DNA from: Erythrobacter sp. SCN 62-14
Lineage (GTDB): Bacteria; Pseudomonadota; Alphaproteobacteria; Sphingomonadales; Sphingomonadaceae
DNA length: 33,796 nucleotides
NCBI GenBank assembly: GCA_001724215.1
Contig: MEDW01000015.1
Span: forward strand, 1 to 33,796
Direction: 5' to 3'
Shown: positions 1 through 7,249 of the stretch, in pieces
Numbering within the stretch: the first letter of the stretch is position 1
Layout of the letters: the number at the start of each line of letters is the position of its first letter
Translations under genes and position numbers: made by a program
The notes under the pieces: generated by a model
Databases searched by the model: none
What the model was told of the DNA's origin: nothing
Seen by the model: only the letters and a program-made list of their open reading frames with translations

Positions 1-356
1 CCGCCCTCGCGGGCGACCTTCACCACCTCGCCAATCGAATCGACATGGCCCGTGACGATGTGACCGCCCAGTTCATCGCCCATGCGCAAGGAGGGTTCGA
101 GATTAACGCGGCGGCCCGCCTGCCACATCCCCTGAACGGTGCGGCTGACAGTCTCACCCGAGACATCGACATCAAACCACGCATCACCCGCCGCGCCGCC
201 GCGATCGACCACTGTCAGGCATACGCCTGAGCACGCAATCGAGGCGCCAATGTCGATGCGCGCAGGATCGAGGGGGGCGGCAATGCGGATCCGCCAATCG
301 CCGCGCTGCTCGGCGCTTTCGATGGTGCCAATCGCGGTGACAATGCCGGTGAACAT
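1..356 (-). CDS. ribE: riboflavin synthase alpha subunit, partial (C-terminus cut by window edge)
   Basis: Riboflavin synthase converts two molecules of 6,7-dimethyl-8-ribityllumazine into riboflavin and a pyrimidine, the last step of riboflavin synthesis in the cytoplasm. The ATG at 354-356 opens a frame that runs without a stop to the left edge (118 codons visible). The N-terminus MFTGIVTAIGTIES is the family signature, followed by SGVCLTVV and, further on, MGDELGGHIVTGHVD, which belong to the first lumazine-binding repeat and the start of the second. The gene lies 15 bp downstream of ribD on the same strand, so the two are probably cotranscribed. Only the N-terminal half can be seen, so completeness cannot be judged. 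Confidence 0.95.
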   Translation of the reverse strand, partial: MFTGIVTAIGTIESAEQRGDWRIRIAAPLDPARIDIGASIACSGVCLTVVDRGGAAGDAWFDVDVSGETVSRTVQGMWQAGRRVNLEPSLRMGDELGGHIVTGHVDSIGEVVKVAREG

Positions 357-371
357 GGGGCCTGGTGATCC

Positions 372-1328
372 TTAACTTTGGGTGCGCTTGCGCCAATAGG
401 CTTCGAACGTGTCGCTGCCAAGCTGCCGCCTTTCGGCAAGTTGCCAGCGTCCATGGGCCTCGCTGAGTTGCGCAAGGCCCACGGGGCCAAGCGCTCTTAA
501 CCCATCGCCAATCACAATCGGGGCGCGGTAGAGGTGGAGTTCATCCACCAGATCAGCAGCAAGGAACGCCGCCGCCGTGGCCGCGCCGCCTTCGACATAG
601 AGGTAGTGTGCGCCTTCAAGGCTGGCGATGGCTTGCGGGCTGGCAATCGCGGTGGCCCCGTCAGGTGCGGTCCCCTGCGTCAACACCACGCGGCGCGGCG
701 AGCGGTCTTCCAGACCCGGCAGCCGCACATCCAGACGCGGGCGATCAGAGCGCCATGTCCCGCCGCCCACCAGAATGGCATCGCTGCGTGCGCGCATCGC
801 GTGGCAATGGGCGCGCGCGGCCTCACCTGTTATCCATTGGCTGGTGCCATTGTTAAGCGCAATGCAGCCATCCAGCGAGATTGCCAGTTTCAGAGTGACA
901 TGGGGCCTTCCAACACGCTGACGGGTGAGAAATCCGGCAAGGCTGTGTGCCGAGGCAGCGTCATCAAGCAGCGTGGTCGGGATTCGTGCCGCCTCAAGCC
1001 GGGCAAGGCCTTTGCCCGCTGTGCGCGGGTCGGGATCGATCTGGCCGATCACCACGCGCGCTGGCCGGGCTGCGGCAATCAGATCAGCACAGGCAGGGCC
1101 GCGAGGCGATTGGTGGGCGCAGGGTTCGAGCGTGACATAGACAGTCGCAGCGCCGAGTGCTTCGGGCGAAAGGCCGGCAAGAGCAGCAGCCTCGGCATGG
1201 GGCCTGCCGCCTGCCGCGGTCCAGCCACGCCCCAGCACGCAGCCGTTCGCTACCACCAAGGCCGCTACCCCGGGATTGGGCCGCGCCAGCGGGCGTGCTC
1301 TGGTTGCCAGCCTTGCGGCTGCGGCCAT
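372..1328 (-). CDS. ribD: bifunctional riboflavin biosynthesis deaminase/reductase RibD
   Basis: RibD carries out two consecutive steps of riboflavin synthesis: deamination of the diaminopyrimidine intermediate, then NADPH-dependent reduction of its ribosyl side chain. The 318-aa product has the N-terminal zinc deaminase domain with HAE at residues 44-46 and the zinc cysteines C70 and C80 in LEPCAHQSPRGPAC. The spacing between the two cysteines is one residue longer than in the Escherichia coli enzyme. The reductase domain begins near residue 140 (VTLKLAISLDG) and includes ILVGGGTWRSDRP and a C-terminal YVEGGAATAAAFL stretch. The ATG at 1328 is the only usual start codon seen between the end of the upstream gene and the first conserved residues. 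Its N-terminus is short but starts in the expected MAAAARLA helix. ribE follows 15 bp downstream. Confidence 0.95.
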   Translation of the reverse strand: MAAAARLATRARPLARPNPGVAALVVANGCVLGRGWTAAGGRPHAEAAALAGLSPEALGAATVYVTLEPCAHQSPRGPACADLIAAARPARVVIGQIDPDPRTAGKGLARLEAARIPTTLLDDAASAHSLAGFLTRQRVGRPHVTLKLAISLDGCIALNNGTSQWITGEAARAHCHAMRARSDAILVGGGTWRSDRPRLDVRLPGLEDRSPRRVVLTQGTAPDGATAIASPQAIASLEGAHYLYVEGGAATAAAFLAADLVDELHLYRAPIVIGDGLRALGPVGLAQLSEAHGRWQLAERRQLGSDTFEAYWRKRTQS

Positions 1329-1357
1329 CCAGTCGTGATCGACAGAGACAGGGGTCG

Positions 1358-1825
1358 CTATGGCGCGGCGCTTTCGCTGGCGGCGGGAAGCTTGGCAAAG
1401 TGTTCGCGCTGTTCGGCGCGCTCGGCCTCTGCGGCGGCTTCCTCGGCGGCGCGGCGTTCATCGGCCTTGCGCGCCATTTCCTTCACATCCAACCCGGTCG
1501 CCGCGCCCAGCGCCATATAGGCATCCCGCTTGGCCTTGGCGATTTCGGCTTGCTTGGCCGCGCGCAATTCCTTGATTTCCTGATTTTCCAGATTGGACGC
1601 GATGATCTCGTCAATCGTGCGATCTTCGGCAAAGCTGGTGATGTAGGTCACGCGCGGGCGTTCCGGCTCCTTGAAATGGGTTTGCGAGAGCGCCCAGCCA
1701 AGAATCAGCATGGCCGGAATCGCGGAGACCCCAAGGATCGGCCAGCGATAGGGATTGGGTTTCCGGAATTCATTCCAGAAATCAATCAGACCCGGGGCCG
1801 GGTTGAAACGCGAACGGGACAACAT
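1358..1825 (-). CDS. small single-pass membrane protein with C-terminal coiled coil, function unknown
   Basis: I do not recognise a named family. The 155-aa product (ATG at 1825) begins with a basic segment, has one hydrophobic membrane segment at about residues 28-48 (WPILGVSAIPAMLILGWAL), and then a long charged, alanine- and glutamate-rich region (about 85-150) that should form a coiled coil. The likely topology is a short cytoplasmic N-terminus with the helical tail on the far side, or the reverse. It lies 29 bp upstream of ribD on the same strand. A TTG at 1834 in frame is an alternative start. No Shine-Dalgarno sequence precedes the ATG, and a TATATT box lies a few bases upstream of it, so a leaderless transcript is possible. 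Sphingomonads carry similar uncharacterised proteins, but that is recollection, not something shown here. Confidence 0.75.
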   Translation of the reverse strand: MLSRSRFNPAPGLIDFWNEFRKPNPYRWPILGVSAIPAMLILGWALSQTHFKEPERPRVTYITSFAEDRTIDEIIASNLENQEIKELRAAKQAEIAKAKRDAYMALGAATGLDVKEMARKADERRAAEEAAAEAERAEQREHFAKLPAASESAAP

Positions 1826-1882
1826 GAGAGGCAATATAGGGAGGAATGGCCGCGCTGACCAGTTGCTTTGCCGATGCGGGGC

Positions 1883-2605
1883 CTACCCGAAGGCAGCGTA
1901 GAGGCTGCGCCCGTGTTCTTTCAGCCAACGATCGGCGGCTGCAATCTCGCCTTCATAGATGCGCGCAAGCAGGGCGTGGAACGCGCGGGAGTGATCAAAA
2001 TGCACCAGATGCGCGACTTCATGGGCCACCACCGAGCGGCGCACAAAGTCGGGCGCCTGCACCAGCCGCCAGTTGATCCGGATGCGTTGCCGGTCAGAAC
2101 ACGAACCCCACCGCTTCTGGGCTCGTGAGAGGCTGACCGGGACCGGATCAAGGCCCGCCGCCGCGCAATAGGCGCGCATATCGGTCTCGCACAGAGCCAG
2201 CGCCTCGTCTTCCAGCCAGCGGCGAATGCGCGTCTCAAGCCGCGCCTCCGGCCCGCCGAGCCGGAGGGCTTCCCCGATAATCGCAGGACGGCGCGGGGCC
2301 GAGGCGAGCCATTCGACCTTGAGCGCGCGCCCGCGATAGCACACCTCGCCTCCGGCGGCAGGGGCAGTGCGGGTCGGCACGCGGGCAAGCTGTCCCTCAA
2401 GCCAGTCGCGGCGGGCATGGGCAAAGGCGATTGCTTCGCGTGTCTGCGCCCAGCGGGGCAGGGTGATGCGCACTTCGCTGCCGTCAGGCGCAAGCCGCAT
2501 GGTGAGACGGCGCGCGGTGGGGTGCCGCTTTACCGCAATCGGCACTGGCCTGCCTGCCAACTCAAGCTCGGGTTCGAGCTGTCCGCGTTCGAGCCATCCG
2601 ATCAC
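1883..2605 (-). CDS. YgjP/DUF45-type zinc metallopeptidase
   Basis: A predicted cytoplasmic zinc peptidase of the YgjP (DUF45, SprT-like) group, whose substrate is not known. The protein is about 240 aa. Near the C-terminus it has [15 protein letters not shown] (about residues 192-206), the HExxH zinc motif with a third histidine six residues later, which is the family pattern. WGSCS, typical of the same fold, is also present upstream. I chose the GTG at 2603-2605 because it overlaps the stop of the upstream cysteine-cluster gene (GTGA) and has GGAGCAGGA just before it. An in-frame ATG at 2638 would add 11 residues but has no ribosome-binding site. The overlap indicates translational coupling to the upstream gene. 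Confidence 0.88.
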   Translation of the reverse strand: MIGWLERGQLEPELELAGRPVPIAVKRHPTARRLTMRLAPDGSEVRITLPRWAQTREAIAFAHARRDWLEGQLARVPTRTAPAAGGEVCYRGRALKVEWLASAPRRPAIIGEALRLGGPEARLETRIRRWLEDEALALCETDMRAYCAAAGLDPVPVSLSRAQKRWGSCSDRQRIRINWRLVQAPDFVRRSVVAHEVAHLVHFDHSRAFHALLARIYEGEIAAADRWLKEHGRSLYAAFG

Positions 2606-3066
2606 TCGTCCTGCTCCGCACCTGCCACCGGCCCCCATTCAACAATATGGTGTTCCAGCGGGCCGGCATCCACCTCGCTCACCACCCGGCCCACCACCGA
2701 TACGCCCGCGCGGCGCACGCTGTCGGGGTCGCCGCTGATCAGGGGGTGCCAGTTGTATAGCGGCCTGTCCTCTTGCCGCAGCCGATAGGCACAGGTTTCG
2801 GGCAGCCAGCCGATGGTGGCGACAATCGCCGGGGTCAAGCGCAGGCAATCGGGCACCAAGGCCTTGCGGGCGCGATAATCGCTGCAGCGGGCCGTTTCGG
2901 TATCAAGCAGGCGGCAGGCCACATTGGTGTCGATGATTTCGCCGGTGTCGGCATCCTCGATCTTGTGAAGGCAGCAGCGCCCGCAGCCATCGCACAGCGC
3001 CTCCCATTCCGCGCGGTTGAGCGCGCTCAAAGGCAATTCCCAGAAGCGCTCTCTCAGCGAACCCAT
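2602..3066 (-). CDS. YcgN/UPF0260 family cysteine-cluster protein
   Basis: A 154-aa protein of the UPF0260 (YcgN) family, related to YkgJ-type proteins thought to bind zinc or an iron-sulfur cluster. No reaction is established. Visible cysteines are [12 protein letters not shown] near residue 30, [15 protein letters not shown] near 52-65, and single cysteines in VPDCLRL and PETCAYRL, the usual pattern for the family. The length is normal. Its start overlaps the end of the SCO gene by 13 bp, and its TGA overlaps the GTG of the metallopeptidase gene, so the three genes form one translationally coupled minus-strand unit. Confidence 0.9.
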   Translation of the reverse strand: MGSLRERFWELPLSALNRAEWEALCDGCGRCCLHKIEDADTGEIIDTNVACRLLDTETARCSDYRARKALVPDCLRLTPAIVATIGWLPETCAYRLRQEDRPLYNWHPLISGDPDSVRRAGVSVVGRVVSEVDAGPLEHHIVEWGPVAGAEQDE

Positions 3067-3677
3067 TGCGCAAGTTCCGCAGCGACACCTGCTGCGCCCT
3101 TATCAGTGGGAACGACCCCGAGCGGCTTGCCGTCAGGCGCAAACAGATAGGTGAAAGTGGTGTGAGACACGTTGTACTTGCCGTCGGCCCCAGCCGGGTC
3201 TTTGCTGGCTGATACGCCAAAGGCCTTCTTCACCGCCTCAATTTCGTCAGTCGTGCCGGTTAGGCCGATGAGACGCGGGTGAAAATTGCTGACGAATTCG
3301 CCCATGACTTGCGGGGTATCGCGCTCGGGGTCGACTGAAATGAAAATCGGCTGCACCTGTTTGGCCAGTTCAGGGCTTGCCTGTTCAAACTGGTTGAGAC
3401 CCTGACTGAGCCGCTGGATGTCGGTGGGGCAGATATCGGGGCAATAGGTGAAGCCGAAATAGACGAGGCGGTATTGTCCGGCAAAATCGTTCCAACTGAC
3501 TGCCACGCCATCCGGGTTGGTAAGCGTGAAATCGCCGCCAATCGCTGCGCCGCGCAGGTCAACCCCATCGGGTGATGGGCCGGGTGCCGGCGCGCCGCTG
3601 CAAGCGGCCACGAGGCACAAGGCGGCAGCGGCAGCAAGGCTGGCGAATTTTTGTGAGGGATTGGCCTTGTGGTTCAT
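3054..3677 (-). CDS. SCO1/SenC family copper-binding lipoprotein
   Basis: SCO proteins are membrane-anchored thioredoxin-fold proteins that carry copper to cytochrome c oxidase or act in thiol redox control on the periplasmic side. The 207-aa product begins with a signal peptide ending in a lipobox (LCLVAAC, Cys26). It has the copper-binding CPDIC motif (Cys79 and Cys83) after FGFTY, and the essential histidine in [11 protein letters not shown] (His172). [10 protein letters not shown] is another family signature. All metal ligands are present and the length is normal. It is the first gene of the minus-strand block and diverges from the ankyrin gene, with a perfect 8-bp-arm palindrome between them. 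No cytochrome oxidase gene is visible in this window. Confidence 0.95.
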   Translation of the reverse strand: MNHKANPSQKFASLAAAAALCLVAACSGAPAPGPSPDGVDLRGAAIGGDFTLTNPDGVAVSWNDFAGQYRLVYFGFTYCPDICPTDIQRLSQGLNQFEQASPELAKQVQPIFISVDPERDTPQVMGEFVSNFHPRLIGLTGTTDEIEAVKKAFGVSASKDPAGADGKYNVSHTTFTYLFAPDGKPLGVVPTDKGAAGVAAELAQWVR

Positions 3678-3711
3678 GCTCTGCTAACGGACACTCTTGA
3701 AGGGCAGCAAG

Positions 3712-3728
3712 GGTCGCCCGGGGCGACC
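3712..3728. promoter_or_regulatory. perfect palindrome (8-bp arms) in divergent promoter region
   Basis: GGTCGCCC and GGGCGACC are exact inverted copies separated by one G. They lie between the start of the SCO gene (3677) and the start of the ankyrin gene (3783), where both promoters must lie. The shape suits an operator for a dimeric regulator. No known regulator box matches, and a role as a hairpin in the ankyrin mRNA leader is equally possible. Confidence 0.35.
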
Positions 3729-3782
3729 ACCTTGTGTTGTGATACAGGGGCTATGTGGCAGGAATTGGGGAAGGATCAAACC

Positions 3783-4436
3783 GTGCTGAGGGGACTTTTT
3801 CGCAACTCGCTGCGCGCACGCGTAATCGGGCAGGCGATTGCGGCAGCAAGCGTGGGCGCGATTTTGCTGGCGCCGGCCTTGCCGGCATCGGCGCAGATGT
3901 TTTCCGAGGGCTATCAATTTTTGAAGGCGGTGAAAGATCGCGATGGCGATGCTGCCACCGATATGCTCAACAAGCCCGGTACGCAGATCGTCAACAGCCG
4001 CGATCTGACCAGCGGCGATACGGGCCTGCATATTTCGGTGCAGCGCATGGATGGGCTGTGGGTGCGCTTTCTGCTGCAACGCGGCGCTGATCCCAATATC
4101 CGCAACAAGCGCGGCATCACCCCGCTGCAATTGGCAACTCAGCTGAGTTTTATCGACGGCGTTGAAGAACTCATTAAGGGCGGCGCCAATGTCCAGATCA
4201 GCGATCAGACCGGAGAGACCCCGCTGATTGCTGCGGTGTTGGCGCGCAATGTGCCCTTGGTGCGGTTGCTGCTCGAAAAGGGTGCTGACCCTGACCGCAA
4301 CGACAATTCGGGCCGTTCGGCGCGCGATTACATGATGGTGATGGCGGGCAATGCGTTGATGAAGCAGGAATTCGACAACGCCGATAAAAAGCGCGAGGAC
4401 AAGGGAACCCCCAAGGATTACGGGCCTTCTTTCTGA
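3783..4436 (+). CDS. secreted ankyrin-repeat protein
   Basis: A 217-aa exported protein made largely of ankyrin repeats, which mediate protein-protein contacts. The partner is unknown. I chose the GTG at 3783 because AAGGA lies 7 bp upstream and it places a clean signal peptide at the N-terminus: basic start, hydrophobic core AIAAASVGAILLAPAL, cleavage after ASA near residue 37. A GTG at 3669 in frame would put 38 extra residues before the signal peptide. The repeats cover about residues 70-175 and carry the usual GADPN, TPLQLA and GETPLIAA elements. The C-terminus is charged (KKREDKGTPKD). The COQ9 gene starts one base after the stop codon, so the two are one transcript. Confidence 0.88.
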   Translation: MLRGLFRNSLRARVIGQAIAAASVGAILLAPALPASAQMFSEGYQFLKAVKDRDGDAATDMLNKPGTQIVNSRDLTSGDTGLHISVQRMDGLWVRFLLQRGADPNIRNKRGITPLQLATQLSFIDGVEELIKGGANVQISDQTGETPLIAAVLARNVPLVRLLLEKGADPDRNDNSGRSARDYMMVMAGNALMKQEFDNADKKREDKGTPKDYGPSF

Positions 4437-4437
4437 C

Positions 4438-5112
4438 ATGACTGATTATGCTGACATGACGCTTGACGAACTGGCCGTGGCGCTCGCGCCTGATATTGCG
4501 GCCTCGGCCATTTTCGATGGCTGGAATGAAACCGCGCTGGTGGCGGCTGCCGAAATGGCGGGCGTGGACGTGGATGTGGCAAAGCTCGCTTTTCCCGCCG
4601 ATGCGCCTGGCGGCCGTGCGATGGCGATGATCGAGGCGTGGATCACCTCGGTCGATCAGGCGATGGCAGCCGAATGGCCGGCTGAGCGCCTTGCCACTCT
4701 CAAGATCCGCGAACGCATTCGCACGCTGGTTGCCTTTCGGCTGGAAGCGGTTGAGCATATTGACGAAGCGGTGCGCCGCGCGCTGTCGATCATGGCGCAG
4801 CCACAAAATGCGCCCCGCGCGCTCAAGCTCGGCTGGCGTTCGGCCGATATCATGTGGCGATTGGCGGGCGACACCGCGACCGATTACAACCACTACACCA
4901 AGCGGGCCATTCTGGCCGGGATTTACTCGGCCACGCTGGCGGTGTTCGTCAATGACGACAGCGAAGGCAAGGCGGACACCTACGCCTTCCTTGACAGGCG
5001 AATCGATGGCGTGATGCGGTTTGAAAAGGTCAAGGCGCAGCTTGTCGGCAAGGACCGCGAATTGCCCAGCCTGACGCGTTTTCTTGGACGCTTGCGCTAT
5101 CCGGCGCGTTGA
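4438..5112 (+). CDS. COQ9 family protein (ubiquinone biosynthesis)
   Basis: COQ9 proteins bind lipids and support ring hydroxylation in ubiquinone synthesis; in eukaryotes COQ9 presents substrate to COQ7. This 224-aa protein is almost all helix and shows the conserved C-terminal part RSADIMWRLAGDTATDYNHY followed by TKRAILAGIYSATLAVF, which is the most recognisable COQ9 segment. It then has FLDRRIDGVMRFEKVK. The ATG lies directly after the TGA of the ankyrin gene. The usual alphaproteobacterial length is about 200-230 aa. No coq7 is visible nearby. Family membership is clear, while the exact step in bacteria is known only by analogy. Confidence 0.9.
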   Translation: MTDYADMTLDELAVALAPDIAASAIFDGWNETALVAAAEMAGVDVDVAKLAFPADAPGGRAMAMIEAWITSVDQAMAAEWPAERLATLKIRERIRTLVAFRLEAVEHIDEAVRRALSIMAQPQNAPRALKLGWRSADIMWRLAGDTATDYNHYTKRAILAGIYSATLAVFVNDDSEGKADTYAFLDRRIDGVMRFEKVKAQLVGKDRELPSLTRFLGRLRYPAR

Positions 5113-5193
5113 GGCGAGCGCATCGGGGATAGCGTGCCCCGGCTGACTCGCATCCCGATCCATCCTTGCCTATTGCCCGACTCGCGGCATCTT

Positions 5194-5207
5194 GCGCAAT
5201 ATTGCGC
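5194..5207. promoter_or_regulatory. 14-bp perfect palindrome upstream of ssb
   Basis: GCGCAATATTGCGC is identical on both strands and ends 39 bp before the ssb start codon, where an operator or promoter element would be expected. It does not match the alphaproteobacterial LexA box (direct GTTC repeats). No convincing -35/-10 pair could be placed around it. The function is unknown. Confidence 0.3.
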
Positions 5208-5246
5208 GCGGGGGCTTCGAGGTTTTGACGCAGAAGGGACATTTCG

Positions 5247-5783
5247 ATGGCGGGTTCGCTCAACAAGGTCATGCTAATCGGCAATCTGGGGGCTGATCCC
5301 GAAATCCGCACTTTCAGCAATGGCGGCAAGGTCGCCAATCTGCGCATCGCGACCAGCGAGACGTGGAAAGATCGCAACACGGGTGAGCGGCAGGAGCGCA
5401 CCCAGTGGCACACAGTGGCGATTTTCAACGAAGGTCTGGTGGGCGTGGCCGAACGCTACCTGAAAAAGGGCAGCAAGGTTTTTGTCGAAGGCCAGCTTGA
5501 AACCCGCAAGTGGCAGGATCAAAGCGGGCAGGATCGCTATTCCACCGAAGTGGTGCTGCGCCCCTATTCGGGCAATCTGACGATGCTTGATAGCGCTGGC
5601 GCGGGCGGCATGGGTGGCGGCGGTCGTTCCGGCGGCGGCGGTTACGGCGGTGGATCAGGCGGCGGTTCGGGTGGCAGCTATGGCGGCGGCGCTGCGGGCG
5701 GCGGCTGGAATCAAGGCGGCGGCGGCCAGAGCGACGGGCCCGGCGGCGGCTATGATGATCTCGATGATGATATCCCATTCTAG
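5247..5783 (+). CDS. ssb: single-stranded DNA-binding protein
   Basis: SSB coats single-stranded DNA during replication, repair and recombination and recruits partner enzymes through its C-terminal tail. The 178-aa protein has the N-terminal OB fold (about residues 1-112) beginning [19 protein letters not shown], with WHTVAIF and the [21 protein letters not shown] block. Residues about 118-165 are a glycine-rich, disordered linker, and the acidic tip DDLDDDIPF is the canonical partner-binding tail. AAGGGA lies 7 bp before the ATG. The gene is intact. It is the last core gene before the foreign-looking island, which begins within a few dozen bases of its stop. Confidence 0.97.
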   Translation: MAGSLNKVMLIGNLGADPEIRTFSNGGKVANLRIATSETWKDRNTGERQERTQWHTVAIFNEGLVGVAERYLKKGSKVFVEGQLETRKWQDQSGQDRYSTEVVLRPYSGNLTMLDSAGAGGMGGGGRSGGGGYGGGSGGGSGGSYGGGAAGGGWNQGGGGQSDGPGGGYDDLDDDIPF

Positions 5784-5795
5784 CGGATACCCCCG

Positions 5796-5805
5796 CAGTT
5801 TGTAA
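5796..5805 (+). repeat. left copy of 10-bp direct repeat CAGTTTGTAA (candidate att core)
   Basis: This 10-mer lies 12 bp after the ssb stop codon and recurs in the same orientation at 22630-22639. The two copies bracket the recombinase genes, the restriction operon and the IS. Tyrosine recombinases leave such short identical cores at both ends of an integrated element. A 10-bp match between two searched regions of roughly 110 and 600 bp could still arise by chance (a few percent), so the assignment is tentative. Confidence 0.35.
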
Positions 5806-5809
5806 TGCG

Positions 5810-5841
5810 ATCCCTTTGCAAGGCGCTGAAATGCAAGGGAT
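5810..5841. repeat. imperfect inverted repeat after ssb (possible hairpin)
   Basis: ATCCCTTTGCA and TGCAAGGGAT are inverted copies apart from one extra T, separated by 11 bp. The element follows ssb and precedes the recombinase operon. It could end ssb transcription, although no run of T follows on the plus strand, or it could belong to the island end. Confidence 0.35.
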
Positions 5842-5845
5842 TAGA

Positions 5846-5888
5846 GATTGACAATCGAGCTTCGATAGAACAAGTTCGATTGTCAGTC
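5846..5888. repeat. 17-bp-arm dyad with 9-bp centre just upstream of the first recombinase
   Basis: The left arm (5846-5862) and the inverse of the right arm (5872-5888) agree at 15 of 17 positions, both containing TGACAATCGA; the centre is CGATAGAAC. Two inverted arms around a short spacer is the architecture of a tyrosine recombinase crossover site, with the spacer slightly longer than the usual 6-8 bp. The dyad ends 17 bp before the first recombinase start codon, so an autoregulatory operator is the main alternative. A TTGACA hexamer lies in the left arm, but no matching -10 box is found at the right distance. Confidence 0.5.
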
Positions 5889-5905
5889 CTGAGTACCGCG
5901 TCAAT

Positions 5906-7216
5906 ATGTCAAGAAAGCGAATACCGTCGCCAAGTGGCGAAGCCCTCAATCCCTTCGCGATTGAGTGGGTTCGGTTCGCTTCAGGTGAAAGGCTGCCGCT
6001 CCTGACGCGTCGGATTGACGGACTGCCAATTGAAGCGCCTACCTATTGGATTGCATCAAATGAGCGGCCGCTAAACAAGGCTGCGGCGACGCTCGAGAAG
6101 CGGTTGCGCCATCTTATGTCGCTATACCTCTGGGCTGCCAGCAGAGGGACGACCCCCGAGCAAGTTGTCCGCTCATCGGCATTTCTGACACTCGAACAAC
6201 TAAACGACTTGGACCGCTTCTGTCGGATGAGCCTAGCGGACGCCGTAGCGACCGTCTGCAGTCTCGCCGGAGAACGGGAAAACGTCATTTCTATGCGGAC
6301 CTCAAGGCCTGTCGGTCGGAGTGTCGGGGCGACCCAAGCCGATGTGGGCAATCGCCTCGCCGTGATCCATGACTACCTTGCGTATGAAAGTTTCAGCCAT
6401 CTATCCCGAATGGAGCGAGGTAGCGCTCAGCAGAGCGTCTATGAGCAGAACCGTAAGTTTATTCTGCAGGTTCTACGCGAACGGGCGCGGTCATTTCATC
6501 CCTCTCGCACAGATCACGCCTTGAAGGAAGGCCTCTCGCCAAAGGGCAGAGCTGCCCTTCTTGAGCTGATTAAGCCAGGTGGTTCCGGCAATCCATGGCT
6601 TCCTCATGTTCAAGAGCGAAATAGGTTCATCGTGCAATTGATGTACGAACTTGGTTTGCGGCGTGGTGAAGTACTTTGTCTGCGAGTTGGGGATATTAAG
6701 CTGACGCCGGATGGAGGTTTTTTAAGCATAGTGCGCCGACCCCAAGATAGGTTAGACCCAAGGCAACCAAAGCCTCAGGTCAAGACGCTCGGCCGCGAAT
6801 TGCCGATTTCTTCAGAGCTACGCGAATTATGCTTATCGTATCTAAGGTCCCGTCAAAAAGCTGCGGGTGCACGAAAGCATCCTTTTCTTTTTGTCCAATC
6901 AGTCGGTGGGGCGCCACTAAGCGTTTCCAGTATAACCAAAATATTCAGACAGTTGCGAGCATCTGACGATAATCTTCGCTATCTGACGGCTCACACTTTG
7001 CGCCACGATTGGAACGACCGCTTCTCTGAACTTTCGGACCAGGGGGCGCCTCGCAGGACCGCTGTCGATGCCAGGAAGGAAGAGCGTATTCGCGCGTATG
7101 CGATGGGTTGGAGTAATGAAGCCACGGCAGCGAAATATACTCGCCGCTGGACACGGGAGTCGGCAAATAAGCGAATATTACAGATGCAAATTGACAGAGA
7201 CTACGAAATTGATTAA
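5906..7216 (+). CDS. tyrosine recombinase/integrase, first of three
   Basis: A site-specific recombinase of the tyrosine family, which cuts and rejoins DNA through a 3'-phosphotyrosine link. The 436-aa protein has a core-binding N-terminal half (about 60-240) and a C-terminal catalytic domain. The catalytic residues are visible: Arg in LGLRRGEV (252/253), His363 and Arg366 in HTLRHDW, a tryptophan in AMGWSNE at the His/Trp position, and the nucleophile Tyr near 411 in AAKYTRRW. The gene is AT-richer than the core genes. No strong ribosome-binding site precedes the ATG. The second recombinase starts 33 bp downstream. The 17-bp-arm dyad lies immediately upstream. It is intact, and in three-recombinase elements this first protein is expected to act jointly with the other two. 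Confidence 0.93.
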   Translation: MSRKRIPSPSGEALNPFAIEWVRFASGERLPLLTRRIDGLPIEAPTYWIASNERPLNKAAATLEKRLRHLMSLYLWAASRGTTPEQVVRSSAFLTLEQLNDLDRFCRMSLADAVATVCSLAGERENVISMRTSRPVGRSVGATQADVGNRLAVIHDYLAYESFSHLSRMERGSAQQSVYEQNRKFILQVLRERARSFHPSRTDHALKEGLSPKGRAALLELIKPGGSGNPWLPHVQERNRFIVQLMYELGLRRGEVLCLRVGDIKLTPDGGFLSIVRRPQDRLDPRQPKPQVKTLGRELPISSELRELCLSYLRSRQKAAGARKHPFLFVQSVGGAPLSVSSITKIFRQLRASDDNLRYLTAHTLRHDWNDRFSELSDQGAPRRTAVDARKEERIRAYAMGWSNEATAAKYTRRWTRESANKRILQMQIDRDYEID

Positions 7217-7249
7217 TTTCGTGAACGGATTGGATAAATTGGTTCAAAA

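Noticed and set aside
3684..4439. 251-aa minus-strand frame opposite the ankyrin gene
   Set aside because: The plus strand has a signal peptide and ankyrin repeats; the minus frame is His/Arg-rich without any domain.
5784..5900. tRNA or tmRNA fragment as integration site
   Set aside because: The sequence after ssb has short hairpins, but no cloverleaf, TPsiC-arm consensus or CCA end could be found.
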